Of a stretch of DNA of 11,213 nucleotides, positions 1-7,987 are shown piece by piece (the first letter of the stretch is position 1; the number at the start of each line of letters is the position of its first letter). The notes beneath the pieces were generated by a model. The model saw nothing but the letters and a program-made list of their open reading frames with translations, was not told the origin of the DNA and searched no databases. The stretch is from an uncultured Granulosicoccaceae bacterium (GTDB taxonomy: Bacteria > Pseudomonadota > Gammaproteobacteria > Granulosicoccales > Granulosicoccaceae): assembly GCA_937951695.1 (NCBI GenBank), contig CALFBL010000154.1, positions 1 through 11,213 on the forward strand, in the 5' to 3' direction. Made by a program: the position numbers and the translations under genes.

Positions 1-704
1 ATCGCTACGGTAAGGGCCGCGGCTTTGTATTAGCAACCAGTGGTACTTGGCGCTGGCAGATGTCACTGCCGTCCGACGATCAGCGTCACGAAGTATTTTG
101 GGAGAACTTACTGACCGAACTTTCTTCTCGTGCCCCGTCAAGGCTCACGGTGGATGCCGGTCCTCACGTTCAGCGCGATCAGGATTTCGTCACCGTGAAA
201 GTGGTGGCATTGGCAGCGGACTTTACCCCGCATATCGCCAACGAACTGAGCGCATCGGTCACGCGGCCGAATGGATCGGTGGTGGAGCTTACCTTGCTGC
301 CCGATCTCAATCATCCGGGTCATTACGTGGGCTCCTATGACTACGACTCAACCGGTGCTCACGCCGTCAGTGTTGAACTGGAAGATCCGACCGATGATTT
401 GGAGGTTAATGTTCACCAAGGCGCTGCCACTGACAGCGCTTGGTGGATGGTTGAAAGCGGTTCGGCTGAGTATTTTTCTCCCGAATTACAAGCAGCCGTG
501 TTGCAGAGAGTCGCAGAAGAAACCAACGCGAGCTATCGAACCCTCGCCGACATCTCCGGGTTGCCTGCAGCACTTGTGAGCCGCAACAACGCACTCACGC
601 GGCAAAGCGAATTGCCGCTGTGGAACATGCCATTCCTCTTCTTGCTGCTGCTGTTGGGCAAGGGATTGGAGTGGCTGTTACGACTCCGGTGGAAGCGGTT
701 ATAA
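1..704 (+). CDS. Membrane-anchored GATase1-like periplasmic protein, C-terminal part (5' truncated)
   Basis: The reading frame is open from base 3, so the first ATG (base 60) is internal and the gene begins upstream of the window; 233 codons are visible. The visible start, RYGKGRG followed by SGTWRWQM and DQRHEVFW, matches the end of the glutamine-amidotransferase-like domain in large membrane proteins that accompany MoxR/DUF58/vWA clusters. A beta-rich stretch follows (visible residues about 45-140), then a short helical region. One hydrophobic helix near the C-terminus (about 209-226) is followed by an Arg/Lys-rich tail. By the positive-inside rule the tail is cytoplasmic and the main domain periplasmic. 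The amidotransferase-like active-site region is outside the window, so activity cannot be judged; this family is usually regarded as non-enzymatic. The stop lies 7 bp before the next start. Family assignment comes from remembered motif similarity, not from a search. Confidence 0.8.
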   Translation, partial: RYGKGRGFVLATSGTWRWQMSLPSDDQRHEVFWENLLTELSSRAPSRLTVDAGPHVQRDQDFVTVKVVALAADFTPHIANELSASVTRPNGSVVELTLLPDLNHPGHYVGSYDYDSTGAHAVSVELEDPTDDLEVNVHQGAATDSAWWMVESGSAEYFSPELQAAVLQRVAEETNASYRTLADISGLPAALVSRNNALTRQSELPLWNMPFLFLLLLLGKGLEWLLRLRWKRL

Positions 705-711
705 AACAACA

Positions 712-1689
712 ATGAAATTACACAAAGCGACGATTATCCGATGCGTATACGGAATGGTTTTTATTGGCTTACTGCACGCACTGCCGCTGCAATTTGCAGC
801 GGCCGACACGCGCGCGGTCATCGTGGCTGGGCTGGGAGGCAACGCAGAGTACAGAGCGGCTTTTGAACAACACTCAGAGACCATGATCGGTGCGCTTCAA
901 TCTACAACAACATCCCCTGACCACGTGACGCTGCTGACAGGAGCTACATCAAACCGAGACAGCGTGCTTGCCTCGCTGCAATTGTTAACCGACGAGATCA
1001 ACGAGCTGGCGGGAACCGAAGAAGCTGTGGATACGGTGGTGCTCATTTTAATTGGTCATGGCAATATGAATCGCGACGGTTGGCAATTCAATGTATCGGG
1101 TCCGGACCTGTCGGTGGTCGATCTCATCGGTGCTCTGGCGCCTATAAACGTGGCTCAAGAGGTTATCGTTGCATCAGCCTCGGCCAGCGGCGGCATGCTG
1201 AAGTCGATGAGTCAACCGGGCCGTACGATTATTACCGCGACGAAAAGTGGTGGCGAAACCATTGCGGTTCGTTTTACGGAGTTCTTCGCTGAAGCGCTGG
1301 GTAGCGATAACGCTGACTTTGATAAAAATGAACTGTTGACGGTCCGAGAAGCGTTTACCTACGCCAACGATGCGACGCAAAGCTATTTCAAGGATCAAAA
1401 GCTGCTTGCCTCGGAACACGCGCGGTTGGAAGGCGACGATGCTGTCTCGGTCACATTAGCTACGCTCGGTGCCTTGCGTGACGCAAAGAGTAACCCGATG
1501 ATCGCTGCCTTACTCGACGAACGTTCGGAGTTGGAAGCCGCTTTTTATGCCGTGAGGTCACGCAAAAGCGAGTTACCTGAAGACACCTACTATAGCGAGC
1601 TGGAAGCGGTTCTGGTTCAGATCGCGACGCTGCAGCAGCGTATCGATGCAGAGCTTGGAAACGAACCATCAGGAGAGTCCGTGGAATGA
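712..1689 (+). CDS. Exported caspase/legumain-fold (C13-like) protein, probably a pseudo-peptidase
   Basis: A 325-residue protein with an N-terminal signal peptide: basic start, hydrophobic core at about 12-30, and probable cleavage near AAADT at 30-33. The mature part alternates beta strands and helices like the C13/C14 peptidase fold. The strand ending in the catalytic histidine motif is present (LILIGHG, H116). The next core strand, VIVASASASGG (151-161), is where the nucleophilic cysteine would sit, but Ser/Ala are found there. The only cysteine in the whole protein is C11, inside the signal peptide. A D/N-rich segment followed by VREAF (about 198-215) is usual in bacterial members. The tail (about 265-315) is helical and probably coiled. 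The ATG at 712 is the natural start, 7 bp after the upstream stop; no strong Shine-Dalgarno is visible, suggesting coupling. Fold assignment is good; loss of cysteine-peptidase activity is inferred. Confidence 0.78.
   Translation: MKLHKATIIRCVYGMVFIGLLHALPLQFAAADTRAVIVAGLGGNAEYRAAFEQHSETMIGALQSTTTSPDHVTLLTGATSNRDSVLASLQLLTDEINELAGTEEAVDTVVLILIGHGNMNRDGWQFNVSGPDLSVVDLIGALAPINVAQEVIVASASASGGMLKSMSQPGRTIITATKSGGETIAVRFTEFFAEALGSDNADFDKNELLTVREAFTYANDATQSYFKDQKLLASEHARLEGDDAVSVTLATLGALRDAKSNPMIAALLDERSELEAAFYAVRSRKSELPEDTYYSELEAVLVQIATLQQRIDAELGNEPSGESVE
1671..1675 (+). promoter_or_regulatory. Shine-Dalgarno for the TPR/metallopeptidase gene
   Basis: AGGAG lies inside the 3' end of the caspase-like gene, 10 bases before the ATG at 1686. 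It is the clearest ribosome-binding site in the window and supports the start that overlaps the upstream stop as ATGA. Other junctions have weak or no such motif. Confidence 0.6.
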
Positions 1690-3980
1690 GGCATTTGTTT
1701 ACACAGATCGCGTTCTCCAAATTGCTGGTTGTGTTATCCGGGGCTCTGTTGATTTGCCCGGCTGCCAGTGCCTTGCAATTCCAGTTTGATCTAACCCGCG
1801 ATCAAGACTTGAAGGAATGCGATACGCATCGCTATCACGGTCGATCCAATGAGGCGATTGAATGCTACGAGGCACTGAGTGGTAACGACGATGACTTAGT
1901 CAGAGCCGAGGCCGAGGCAGCGTTGGGTAACGTGCGAGCGGCGAACCGTTTGTTTCGAGACGCCAGTGAAATAAGTGACAACCCGGCGATAAAAACCGGT
2001 TGGGGCAATTTGTTTCTGGGCACCCACCAGGTCGCTGACGCCATTGCGTTGTATCGCGAGGCCCTGCTGTACGACCCCCAACATCATCCAGCCCGTCTAG
2101 GGCTGGCCAGAGCGCTGACCGACACGTTTGAAGGCGAAGCCCGACGTGAGCTGGCTGAAATTCTAAAGGACGATCCGAACCACCCTGGCGCCTTGATTCA
2201 AATGGCCCGACTGGAACTCGAGCGCAAAAACACCGCGTCGGCGCGCCGTGTATTAGACAGTGCCGCCCGGTATCTGGAACCCTATCAAGTACCGCCGCTG
2301 GAAATCTATGCGTTGCATGCCGCAGCCGATTTACTCGACGATAAATCCATCGACAGCTGGACTCGAAAAGCTCTGGACATCAACCCCGAATACGGTGAAG
2401 TATTTTCGATTCCGGCGCACTTCTACATCATTACCTATCGTTACCGCGAGGCGGTGGATCTGTATCAATCAGCCGTCAAAGTGGATCCTGACTTTGCCAT
2501 CGCGCATCGAGATCTTGGGGTGAATTTGTTGCGCGTTAATGATGTGTTCGGGGCTCGGTATCATCTAAATCGAGCCTTTGAGCTGGATCCGTTTGATGTG
2601 CAAACCGTGAATGGGTTGCGCCTGTTAGACGGCTTGGACGAGATGCGAATCACGTTCGCAGATGTCGACGATGTTAACGGGGATCCACTGGGGCGTGTGA
2701 TTGTGCGGCTTGATGAAGAAGAGGCGGATGCGCTGGAGCCTTACGTAATCGATATGTCGCGGCGCGCGATGCAACTGTTTACCGAACGTTACGACTTTAA
2801 GCTTAAAAAACCTATGGTGGTTGAGCTGTATCACGATCACGACGATTTTGGGGTGCGAACCGTCAGTACACCTGGCATCGGGTTGTTGGGGGTTACCTTT
2901 GGTTATCTAACCGCGATGGACAGTCCCAAAGCGCGAGCGCCAGGCGAGTTCCATTGGGGCAGTACTCTGTGGCACGAGATCGCCCATGTGTTTACGCTGG
3001 AGGCGACCAATCACTTATTACCGCGCTGGATGAGTGAAGGTCTGTCGGTGTACGAAGAATGGAACACCGGACCCTTGCCGGATCGAATGCTATCGTTTGC
3101 AGTGCTGGAGGCTATTCGTGACGATACGCTGCTGCCGATCCGGAAACTTGACTTGGGGTTTGTCAGGCCCAGTTACGAGGGCCAGGTGCAGGTCTCGTAC
3201 GCTCAAGCGGGTTTATTGTGTGACTTCATCGCGTCGCGTTTTGGACACGACGCATTGAAAGCCTTACTCAATGCGTTCTCTCACCGGGTGCCGGTGGAAA
3301 ATGCGTTGCAGAGCGCAGTGGGGATGGATGCAGAAGGTGTGGATGCAGCGTTTAAAGCGCACTTAGATAAACGCTACGGTGAACTGGCAAATTCGTTGGA
3401 CGACTATCAGCTGATTTCTCGCGAAGCGCAACGTGCCATTGAGAATGAGGATTGGCCCACAGCGGTTGCCTTGGGTGAGGACCTCATTGAACGGTATCCG
3501 GAGAACATCGCTAGGGGTAGCGGTTACGATGTGGTCGATGTGGCGTTGCTCGAACTGGGTGATACGGATGCGGCCCTAGCGAATCGTTGGCAGTGGTTTG
3601 AGTTCGGTGGGCACGATCCAGAGCATTTGCAAAAACTGATTCGTGAATTGCGCGCCGGCGGTAGAAACGACGACGCCATTGCAGTGATGAAGTCCTTGAT
3701 GTGGGTGATGCCTTACACCACTGAAGAGCATGCTTGGTTGGGTGAATACTATTTGGCTGAAAATGATGCGCAGGGAGCCTTGCGAGAGTTCAACGCACTG
3801 CTCGCCGTAGCGGATAAGGATCCGGCCGAAGCGTATCTGGGCCGAGCAAAGGCTGCCTTGATTAATGGCGATACAATCAGCGCCAGAGACGAGGTGCTGT
3901 ATGCGCTGGAAGTCTCGCCGTTTTATCGTCCAGCGCAAAAGCTGCTGCTGGACTTGCACACCGGAATCCAACAACAATGA
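1686..3980 (+). CDS. Exported TPR protein with gluzincin-type (peptidase MA-like) domain
   Basis: A 764-residue protein starting with a signal peptide (hydrophobic at about 10-29, likely cleavage after AASA). TPR-like helical pairs occupy about residues 45-305; recognisable units include those ending in ALLYDPQHHPA (126-136) and AVKVDPDFAIAHRDLG (263-278). The central domain carries the zinc motif HEIAH (H430, E431, H434) and, 17 residues on, WMSEGLSVYEE with E451 as the expected third ligand, the pattern of the gluzincin peptidase MA-like group. Further TPR-like helices fill about 560-760. The metal-binding and catalytic residues are all present, so periplasmic metallopeptidase activity is plausible but unproven. 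The start overlaps the previous stop by 4 bp (ATGA) and has an AGGAG ribosome-binding site. Its position between a caspase-fold protein and the MoxR ATPase suggests it is the periplasmic scaffold or protease of the same system. Confidence 0.85.
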   Translation: MRHLFTQIAFSKLLVVLSGALLICPAASALQFQFDLTRDQDLKECDTHRYHGRSNEAIECYEALSGNDDDLVRAEAEAALGNVRAANRLFRDASEISDNPAIKTGWGNLFLGTHQVADAIALYREALLYDPQHHPARLGLARALTDTFEGEARRELAEILKDDPNHPGALIQMARLELERKNTASARRVLDSAARYLEPYQVPPLEIYALHAAADLLDDKSIDSWTRKALDINPEYGEVFSIPAHFYIITYRYREAVDLYQSAVKVDPDFAIAHRDLGVNLLRVNDVFGARYHLNRAFELDPFDVQTVNGLRLLDGLDEMRITFADVDDVNGDPLGRVIVRLDEEEADALEPYVIDMSRRAMQLFTERYDFKLKKPMVVELYHDHDDFGVRTVSTPGIGLLGVTFGYLTAMDSPKARAPGEFHWGSTLWHEIAHVFTLEATNHLLPRWMSEGLSVYEEWNTGPLPDRMLSFAVLEAIRDDTLLPIRKLDLGFVRPSYEGQVQVSYAQAGLLCDFIASRFGHDALKALLNAFSHRVPVENALQSAVGMDAEGVDAAFKAHLDKRYGELANSLDDYQLISREAQRAIENEDWPTAVALGEDLIERYPENIARGSGYDVVDVALLELGDTDAALANRWQWFEFGGHDPEHLQKLIRELRAGGRNDDAIAVMKSLMWVMPYTTEEHAWLGEYYLAENDAQGALREFNALLAVADKDPAEAYLGRAKAALINGDTISARDEVLYALEVSPFYRPAQKLLLDLHTGIQQQ

Positions 3981-4984
3981 GTGAATCCTCCATGAATGAC
4001 GCAGCAGCCGCTCGAGTGGCAGAATTTCGTGACGTTACGCAACGTCTGCGCGGGGAAATCGAACAGGTGATCGTTGGCCAGGATCATGTGGTCGAGCATT
4101 TGCTCATCACCTTGTTTGTTGGCGGCCATTGCCTGGTGACCGGTATGCCGGGAACTGCAAAAACCTTACTGGTGCGCACCTTGGCGGACGCACTGGGTTT
4201 GCAATTTAATCGCATTCAGTTCACCCCGGATTTAATGCCGACAGACATCACCGGTACCGATATTATCGAAGACGATGAGAACGGCCAGCGCCAGTGGCGC
4301 TTCGTACCCGGGCCGATCTTCACCAACGTTCTGTTGGCCGATGAAATCAACCGTACTCCGCCGAAAACACAAGCTGCGCTGTTGGAAGCGATGCAGGAAT
4401 ACTCTGCCACCGTTCGAGGCCAGCGACACGACATCGCCAAGCCTTTCTTTGTGCTGGCAACGCAGAACCCGCTGGAACTGGAGGGCACTTACCCCTTGCC
4501 TGAGGCCCAGCTGGATCGATTCCTGTTCAACATCCTGCTCGATTACTTACCGCTGGAAGACGAGCTGGCCGTGGTTGAGCGATTCACGTCGGACACGCCG
4601 GCAATCAAGGTCAAGGCCTGCACCAACGCAGGCCAAATTCTTGCGTTTCAACAGCTGGTGCGGCAAGTACCCGTGTCTGAATCGGTGGCTCGGTACGCGG
4701 TGGAACTGGTGCGGGGCACGCGGCCGAAAGATCCTGCAGCGCCCGACGAGGTTAAGCGTTACGTCAAGTTTGGCGCTTCCGTGCGGGCAGCGTTATTCAT
4801 TACATTGGCCGCCAAAGCCCGCGCTTTGATGGCTGGCCGCTATCACGTCACCATCGATGACATCGATGCGTTAGCGGCTCCGGTACTGCGCCATCGAGTG
4901 ATGGTGAACTACTACGCGGAGGCCGATGGATTAACCATTGATGATGTGTTGAGCAAACTGGTTAGCTCAAGAGCGGCAGCCTGA
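3977..4984 (+). CDS. MoxR-family AAA+ ATPase
   Basis: A 335-residue cytoplasmic ATPase of normal family length with no signal peptide. Visible motifs in order are Walker A GMPGTAKT (56-63), Walker B LLADE (119-123), sensor 1 ATQNP (161-165), the EAQLDRF arginine-finger region (R181), and a C-terminal lid helical domain (about 215-335) with the sensor 2 area. MoxR proteins form hexameric rings and act as chaperone-like remodelers with vWA-domain partners, which here are the next two genes. The ATG at 3977 overlaps the TPR gene stop (ATGA). A second in-frame ATG at 3992 would remove only five residues and cannot be excluded, because neither start has a strong Shine-Dalgarno. All nucleotide-binding and hydrolysis motifs look intact, so it should be active. 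The subfamily cannot be fixed without a tree. Confidence 0.96.
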   Translation: MSESSMNDAAAARVAEFRDVTQRLRGEIEQVIVGQDHVVEHLLITLFVGGHCLVTGMPGTAKTLLVRTLADALGLQFNRIQFTPDLMPTDITGTDIIEDDENGQRQWRFVPGPIFTNVLLADEINRTPPKTQAALLEAMQEYSATVRGQRHDIAKPFFVLATQNPLELEGTYPLPEAQLDRFLFNILLDYLPLEDELAVVERFTSDTPAIKVKACTNAGQILAFQQLVRQVPVSESVARYAVELVRGTRPKDPAAPDEVKRYVKFGASVRAALFITLAAKARALMAGRYHVTIDDIDALAAPVLRHRVMVNYYAEADGLTIDDVLSKLVSSRAAA

Positions 4985-4988
4985 TCTC

Positions 4989-5891
4989 ATGGTAGGACCT
5001 GTCGCGACTGAATCGTTTCTGCAACCCAGCGTTCTTGGTCGTTTAGGTTCGCTGGAGCTGATTGCCCGTGCCGTCGTGGAAGGCTCATTAGTGGGCATGC
5101 ACCGCTCGCCAAAGTTTGGTTTTAGCCAGGAATTCGCGGAATACCGCTCCTACAACGAAGGCGATGATCTGCGCTTTGTCGATTGGAACGTGTACGCACG
5201 CACTGATCGCACCTACATCAAGCGTTTTTTAGGAGACACTAATACGCAAGTTACGGTATTGCTCGATGCCAGCGCCTCGATGAATTTTGGTGACCCGGTA
5301 TCCAAATGGCAACTGGCGCAATACCTCAGTGCTTCTCTGGCGTATTTGATCAACCATCAACACGATGCGTTTGGTTTGACCATATTCAATACTGACATTG
5401 TTTCTGAAATTCCACCCAGCGGAAGCACCGACATGCTTCACCGGGTGATGGCTCATTTGCACGCGGCTACCCCAGTCGACGGAACCGGTCTGACCGCCTC
5501 GCTGGAATCTCTCTCTTATCGACTGAATCGTCGCGGCATGGTGATATTGGTGTCTGATCTGTATGCCGATTCGGAAGAATTGATCAAGGCCTTACAGCCG
5601 TTGGTACACAGCGGGCAGGAATTAATCCTGTTTCATACGTTGGATCGGGAAGAGCTTGAACCTAGCCACAAACGCATCAGCGCCTTAACCGATCTTGAGT
5701 CCAGCGAGAAGGTGGTGGTGGCGCCAGAATTTTTGACGGGAGTCTACCGAAAAAAAATCAACGATCACTGCGAACTCATCCAGTCAACCTGTCAGCGTCT
5801 GGGTGCAGACTATATTCGTGTCATGACCGATGAACCCTTGGACACGGTGCTACATGCTTACTTGCGTCGACGCGAGACTCACCCGTTATGA
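4989..5891 (+). CDS. DUF58 family protein (vWA-like MIDAS protein, MoxR partner)
   Basis: A 300-residue protein of typical DUF58 length without membrane segments. It contains the family signature YRSYNEGDDLRFVDWNVYAR (52-71), followed by a vWA-like domain. The metal-ion-dependent adhesion site looks complete: DASAS (D93, S95, S97), a threonine in DGTGL (T166) and the aspartate of LVSDLY (D190). DUF58 proteins are nearly always encoded beside MoxR ATPases and are presumed to be their adaptor or substrate-binding partner; the biochemical role is poorly defined. The ATG at 4989 starts 4 bp after the moxR-like stop; no clear Shine-Dalgarno precedes it, so translation is probably coupled. The end overlaps the next gene by 4 bp (ATGA). 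Family call is secure; metal binding is inferred from the motif. Confidence 0.95.
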   Translation: MVGPVATESFLQPSVLGRLGSLELIARAVVEGSLVGMHRSPKFGFSQEFAEYRSYNEGDDLRFVDWNVYARTDRTYIKRFLGDTNTQVTVLLDASASMNFGDPVSKWQLAQYLSASLAYLINHQHDAFGLTIFNTDIVSEIPPSGSTDMLHRVMAHLHAATPVDGTGLTASLESLSYRLNRRGMVILVSDLYADSEELIKALQPLVHSGQELILFHTLDREELEPSHKRISALTDLESSEKVVVAPEFLTGVYRKKINDHCELIQSTCQRLGADYIRVMTDEPLDTVLHAYLRRRETHPL

Positions 5892-7987
5892 CGTTTCTTT
5901 TTCCCATATTTCTGGCGGGACTTGGCGCGATACTGCTGCCGTGGATACTGCACCGATTTAGTCGTGAGACGCCACCTGCAACACTATTTCCATCGACGCG
6001 TTTTCTGGAAGCCAGTCGAGCGCCGGTGTCGAGAAAAAAACGCTTACGACACTTGGGTTTGTTCAGCTTGCGAACGCTGTTTTTACTGGCACTGTGTTTG
6101 CTGTTCGCGCAACCATATTGCAGCACCGCTGCGAATCGGGCTAAGTCGCAGGCCAACACCTTTGTGGTCGTAGATCGATCCGCGTCCATGCAAGCCGGAG
6201 AGCGTTGGTCGAGAGCACAGAGCGGTGCAGCTGAGGCGTTACGTGAAGGCGCCTCATCGAGCGCCGCGGCTGCACCGTTGAACTCGGTTCAATTATTCGA
6301 CATGGCGAGCACGCTTACAGCTCATGGTGAGTTGTCCAGCGATTTATCGCTTGCCAATGCCGCCTTGAGAGATCTTCAAGTGTCGGCCGAACCTGGCGAT
6401 TACGGGATCATGATGCAACAGCTGGATACGCTGGCCGCTGAACAGGAATTGCCGGTGGATGTGGTGTTCATTTCCGATGCGCAACGCAGCAATTTGCCGT
6501 TGCAACCCCGGCAGCTTCGCACCCAGAACATCCGTAATTTCGCAATACAATCGGTGGCTGATAACGAAACCAATCTGGCTATTCAGGGCAACGCCAGTTC
6601 AACCGATGGCGTGAACGTGGCGGTGTCGCTACGTCTGTTGTTCAGCACCACCGCTGAAAAATTTGCCGATGCCCAAGTGGCTGACCTGATAGTCACTGCC
6701 GGTGAGCGAACGCTCGCATCCGAACAGGTAACCTTGCAGGCCAATGATCCTCAGGCTGTGGTGCTGGAGGATTTAATCTTGCCGTCAACCGATACCGATT
6801 TTTTAAATGCCCGGCTTATTGCGGATTCCACAGGCTCCGCTGATGCCTTATCTATCGACAGTAGCATCAATATCCCCGTGCAGCAGGTAACGCCTGTGGT
6901 GGTTGGCATGCGCGCTTTAGGGACAAGGATGCCGGCGGACGCGTCGTTATTTTTGCGCACCGCGTTAACCACGGATGCGATGGCTAGAGTGGTGAGCGCA
7001 TCGGGCAGTGGAGCGGCGTTATCAAACGATGCCAAACATTGGATTTTGTTCAGTGAAGTGGATGAGTCCGGCGATTATGTTGTCACACCGGTTGTAGAGG
7101 ATTTACTTAACGCCGGCGGTAACGTCATGTTGATACTGCAACCGAGTTCGCCGGAGTCAGACGAGCCGGATGAGGCGGAGGATTACATCGGTAGCGTTGA
7201 CGTGGCGCACCCGCTGGCACTGGGTGAGCTTGATTGGCAGCACACGCGGATCTATTCGCCAGTGACGGTTAATCTTGAGCCTAATGATCGGGTGCTAATT
7301 CGCTCAGGGCAAGGCTTGCCGTTAATTATTGAGAGAACTCGGCACGACGGGCAAAGTCAAGGTAACGGCTCGACTGCGGGACGCTTCTTGATTGTTACTG
7401 ACCCTCTGGATGGCATTGCATCCGATTTGCCGCTACAGGAAGTGTTTGTGGAATGGATAGCGCAGACCATTCAATGGTTCGATGCCAACAGTGCGTTTCC
7501 AACAACCCTTGAAGTGGGCGAGAGCGTCTCGTTACCGGCCAATGCACAGCTGCTAGCTCCCGACGGTCGGGCTATGCAGAGCTTGGCTGATGCCAGCAAG
7601 GCAACACGATTGTTGTTAAAAGAACCCGGTATTTATACTGTGGTGACCGGTGTTTCTGAACACACCATACAGGCCACTGTGGCTTGGGAGGAGTCAATCC
7701 TAGTGGCTATCGATAATGACTATATGGCTAAGTGGACACGAGGAGAGCTCAGCGACAGTGAGAGCACAGCGAGTGAGAACATGGACGCGACGGCGGATGA
7801 ACTCGGTCAGCGAATTGTTGCATCGGGCAATGCACTAGAGACAGGATCCTCCCCAAGTGCTGCGGTTACATCCGAGCGACTGGGTCGTTCGTGGTGGCCG
7901 TGGCTGCTACCGTTACTGGCTTTATCATTGCTGACGGAATCCTTGTTGGCAAACCGACGACTGGCCGTTAGGCGAGATGGACTGTAA
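5888..7987 (+). CDS. BatA-like membrane protein with periplasmic vWA domain
   Basis: A 699-residue protein with the BatA-type N-terminus: a first membrane helix (about 3-21), a basic loop with RETPPATLFPSTRFL (26-40) and RKKRLRHL (49-56), and a second helix (about 57-77). A vWA domain follows, beginning with VVVDRSASM (93-101). MIDAS residues D96, S98, S100 and D197 (FISDAQ) are present, but the usual threonine position appears to be GDYG (170-173). A long region of mixed strands (about 220-640) has no motif I recognise. A tryptophan-rich final helix (about 669-687) precedes a basic tail. Charges place the loop and tail in the cytoplasm and the vWA and middle region in the periplasm. It starts by an ATGA overlap with the DUF58 gene and ends in TAATG with the next gene. 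It probably links cytoplasmic MoxR/DUF58 to periplasmic partners (inference). Confidence 0.88.
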   Translation: MTFLFPIFLAGLGAILLPWILHRFSRETPPATLFPSTRFLEASRAPVSRKKRLRHLGLFSLRTLFLLALCLLFAQPYCSTAANRAKSQANTFVVVDRSASMQAGERWSRAQSGAAEALREGASSSAAAAPLNSVQLFDMASTLTAHGELSSDLSLANAALRDLQVSAEPGDYGIMMQQLDTLAAEQELPVDVVFISDAQRSNLPLQPRQLRTQNIRNFAIQSVADNETNLAIQGNASSTDGVNVAVSLRLLFSTTAEKFADAQVADLIVTAGERTLASEQVTLQANDPQAVVLEDLILPSTDTDFLNARLIADSTGSADALSIDSSINIPVQQVTPVVVGMRALGTRMPADASLFLRTALTTDAMARVVSASGSGAALSNDAKHWILFSEVDESGDYVVTPVVEDLLNAGGNVMLILQPSSPESDEPDEAEDYIGSVDVAHPLALGELDWQHTRIYSPVTVNLEPNDRVLIRSGQGLPLIIERTRHDGQSQGNGSTAGRFLIVTDPLDGIASDLPLQEVFVEWIAQTIQWFDANSAFPTTLEVGESVSLPANAQLLAPDGRAMQSLADASKATRLLLKEPGIYTVVTGVSEHTIQATVAWEESILVAIDNDYMAKWTRGELSDSESTASENMDATADELGQRIVASGNALETGSSPSAAVTSERLGRSWWPWLLPLLALSLLTESLLANRRLAVRRDGL

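Noticed and set aside
60..704. ATG at base 60 as a true start for the first gene
   Set aside because: The frame is open upstream to base 3 and encodes conserved-looking RYGKGRG and SGTWRWQ motifs continuous with the downstream part, so the ATG is internal.
705..711. Possible promoter or terminator between genes 1 and 2
   Set aside because: The gap is only 7 bp, with no room for either, and no inverted repeat followed by a T-run was seen around it. No junction in the window is longer.
4275..4829. 184-residue plus-strand open frame inside the MoxR gene
   Set aside because: It is rich in Arg, Trp, Cys and Ser with no domain, and overlaps the Walker B to lid region of an intact AAA+ ATPase in another frame.
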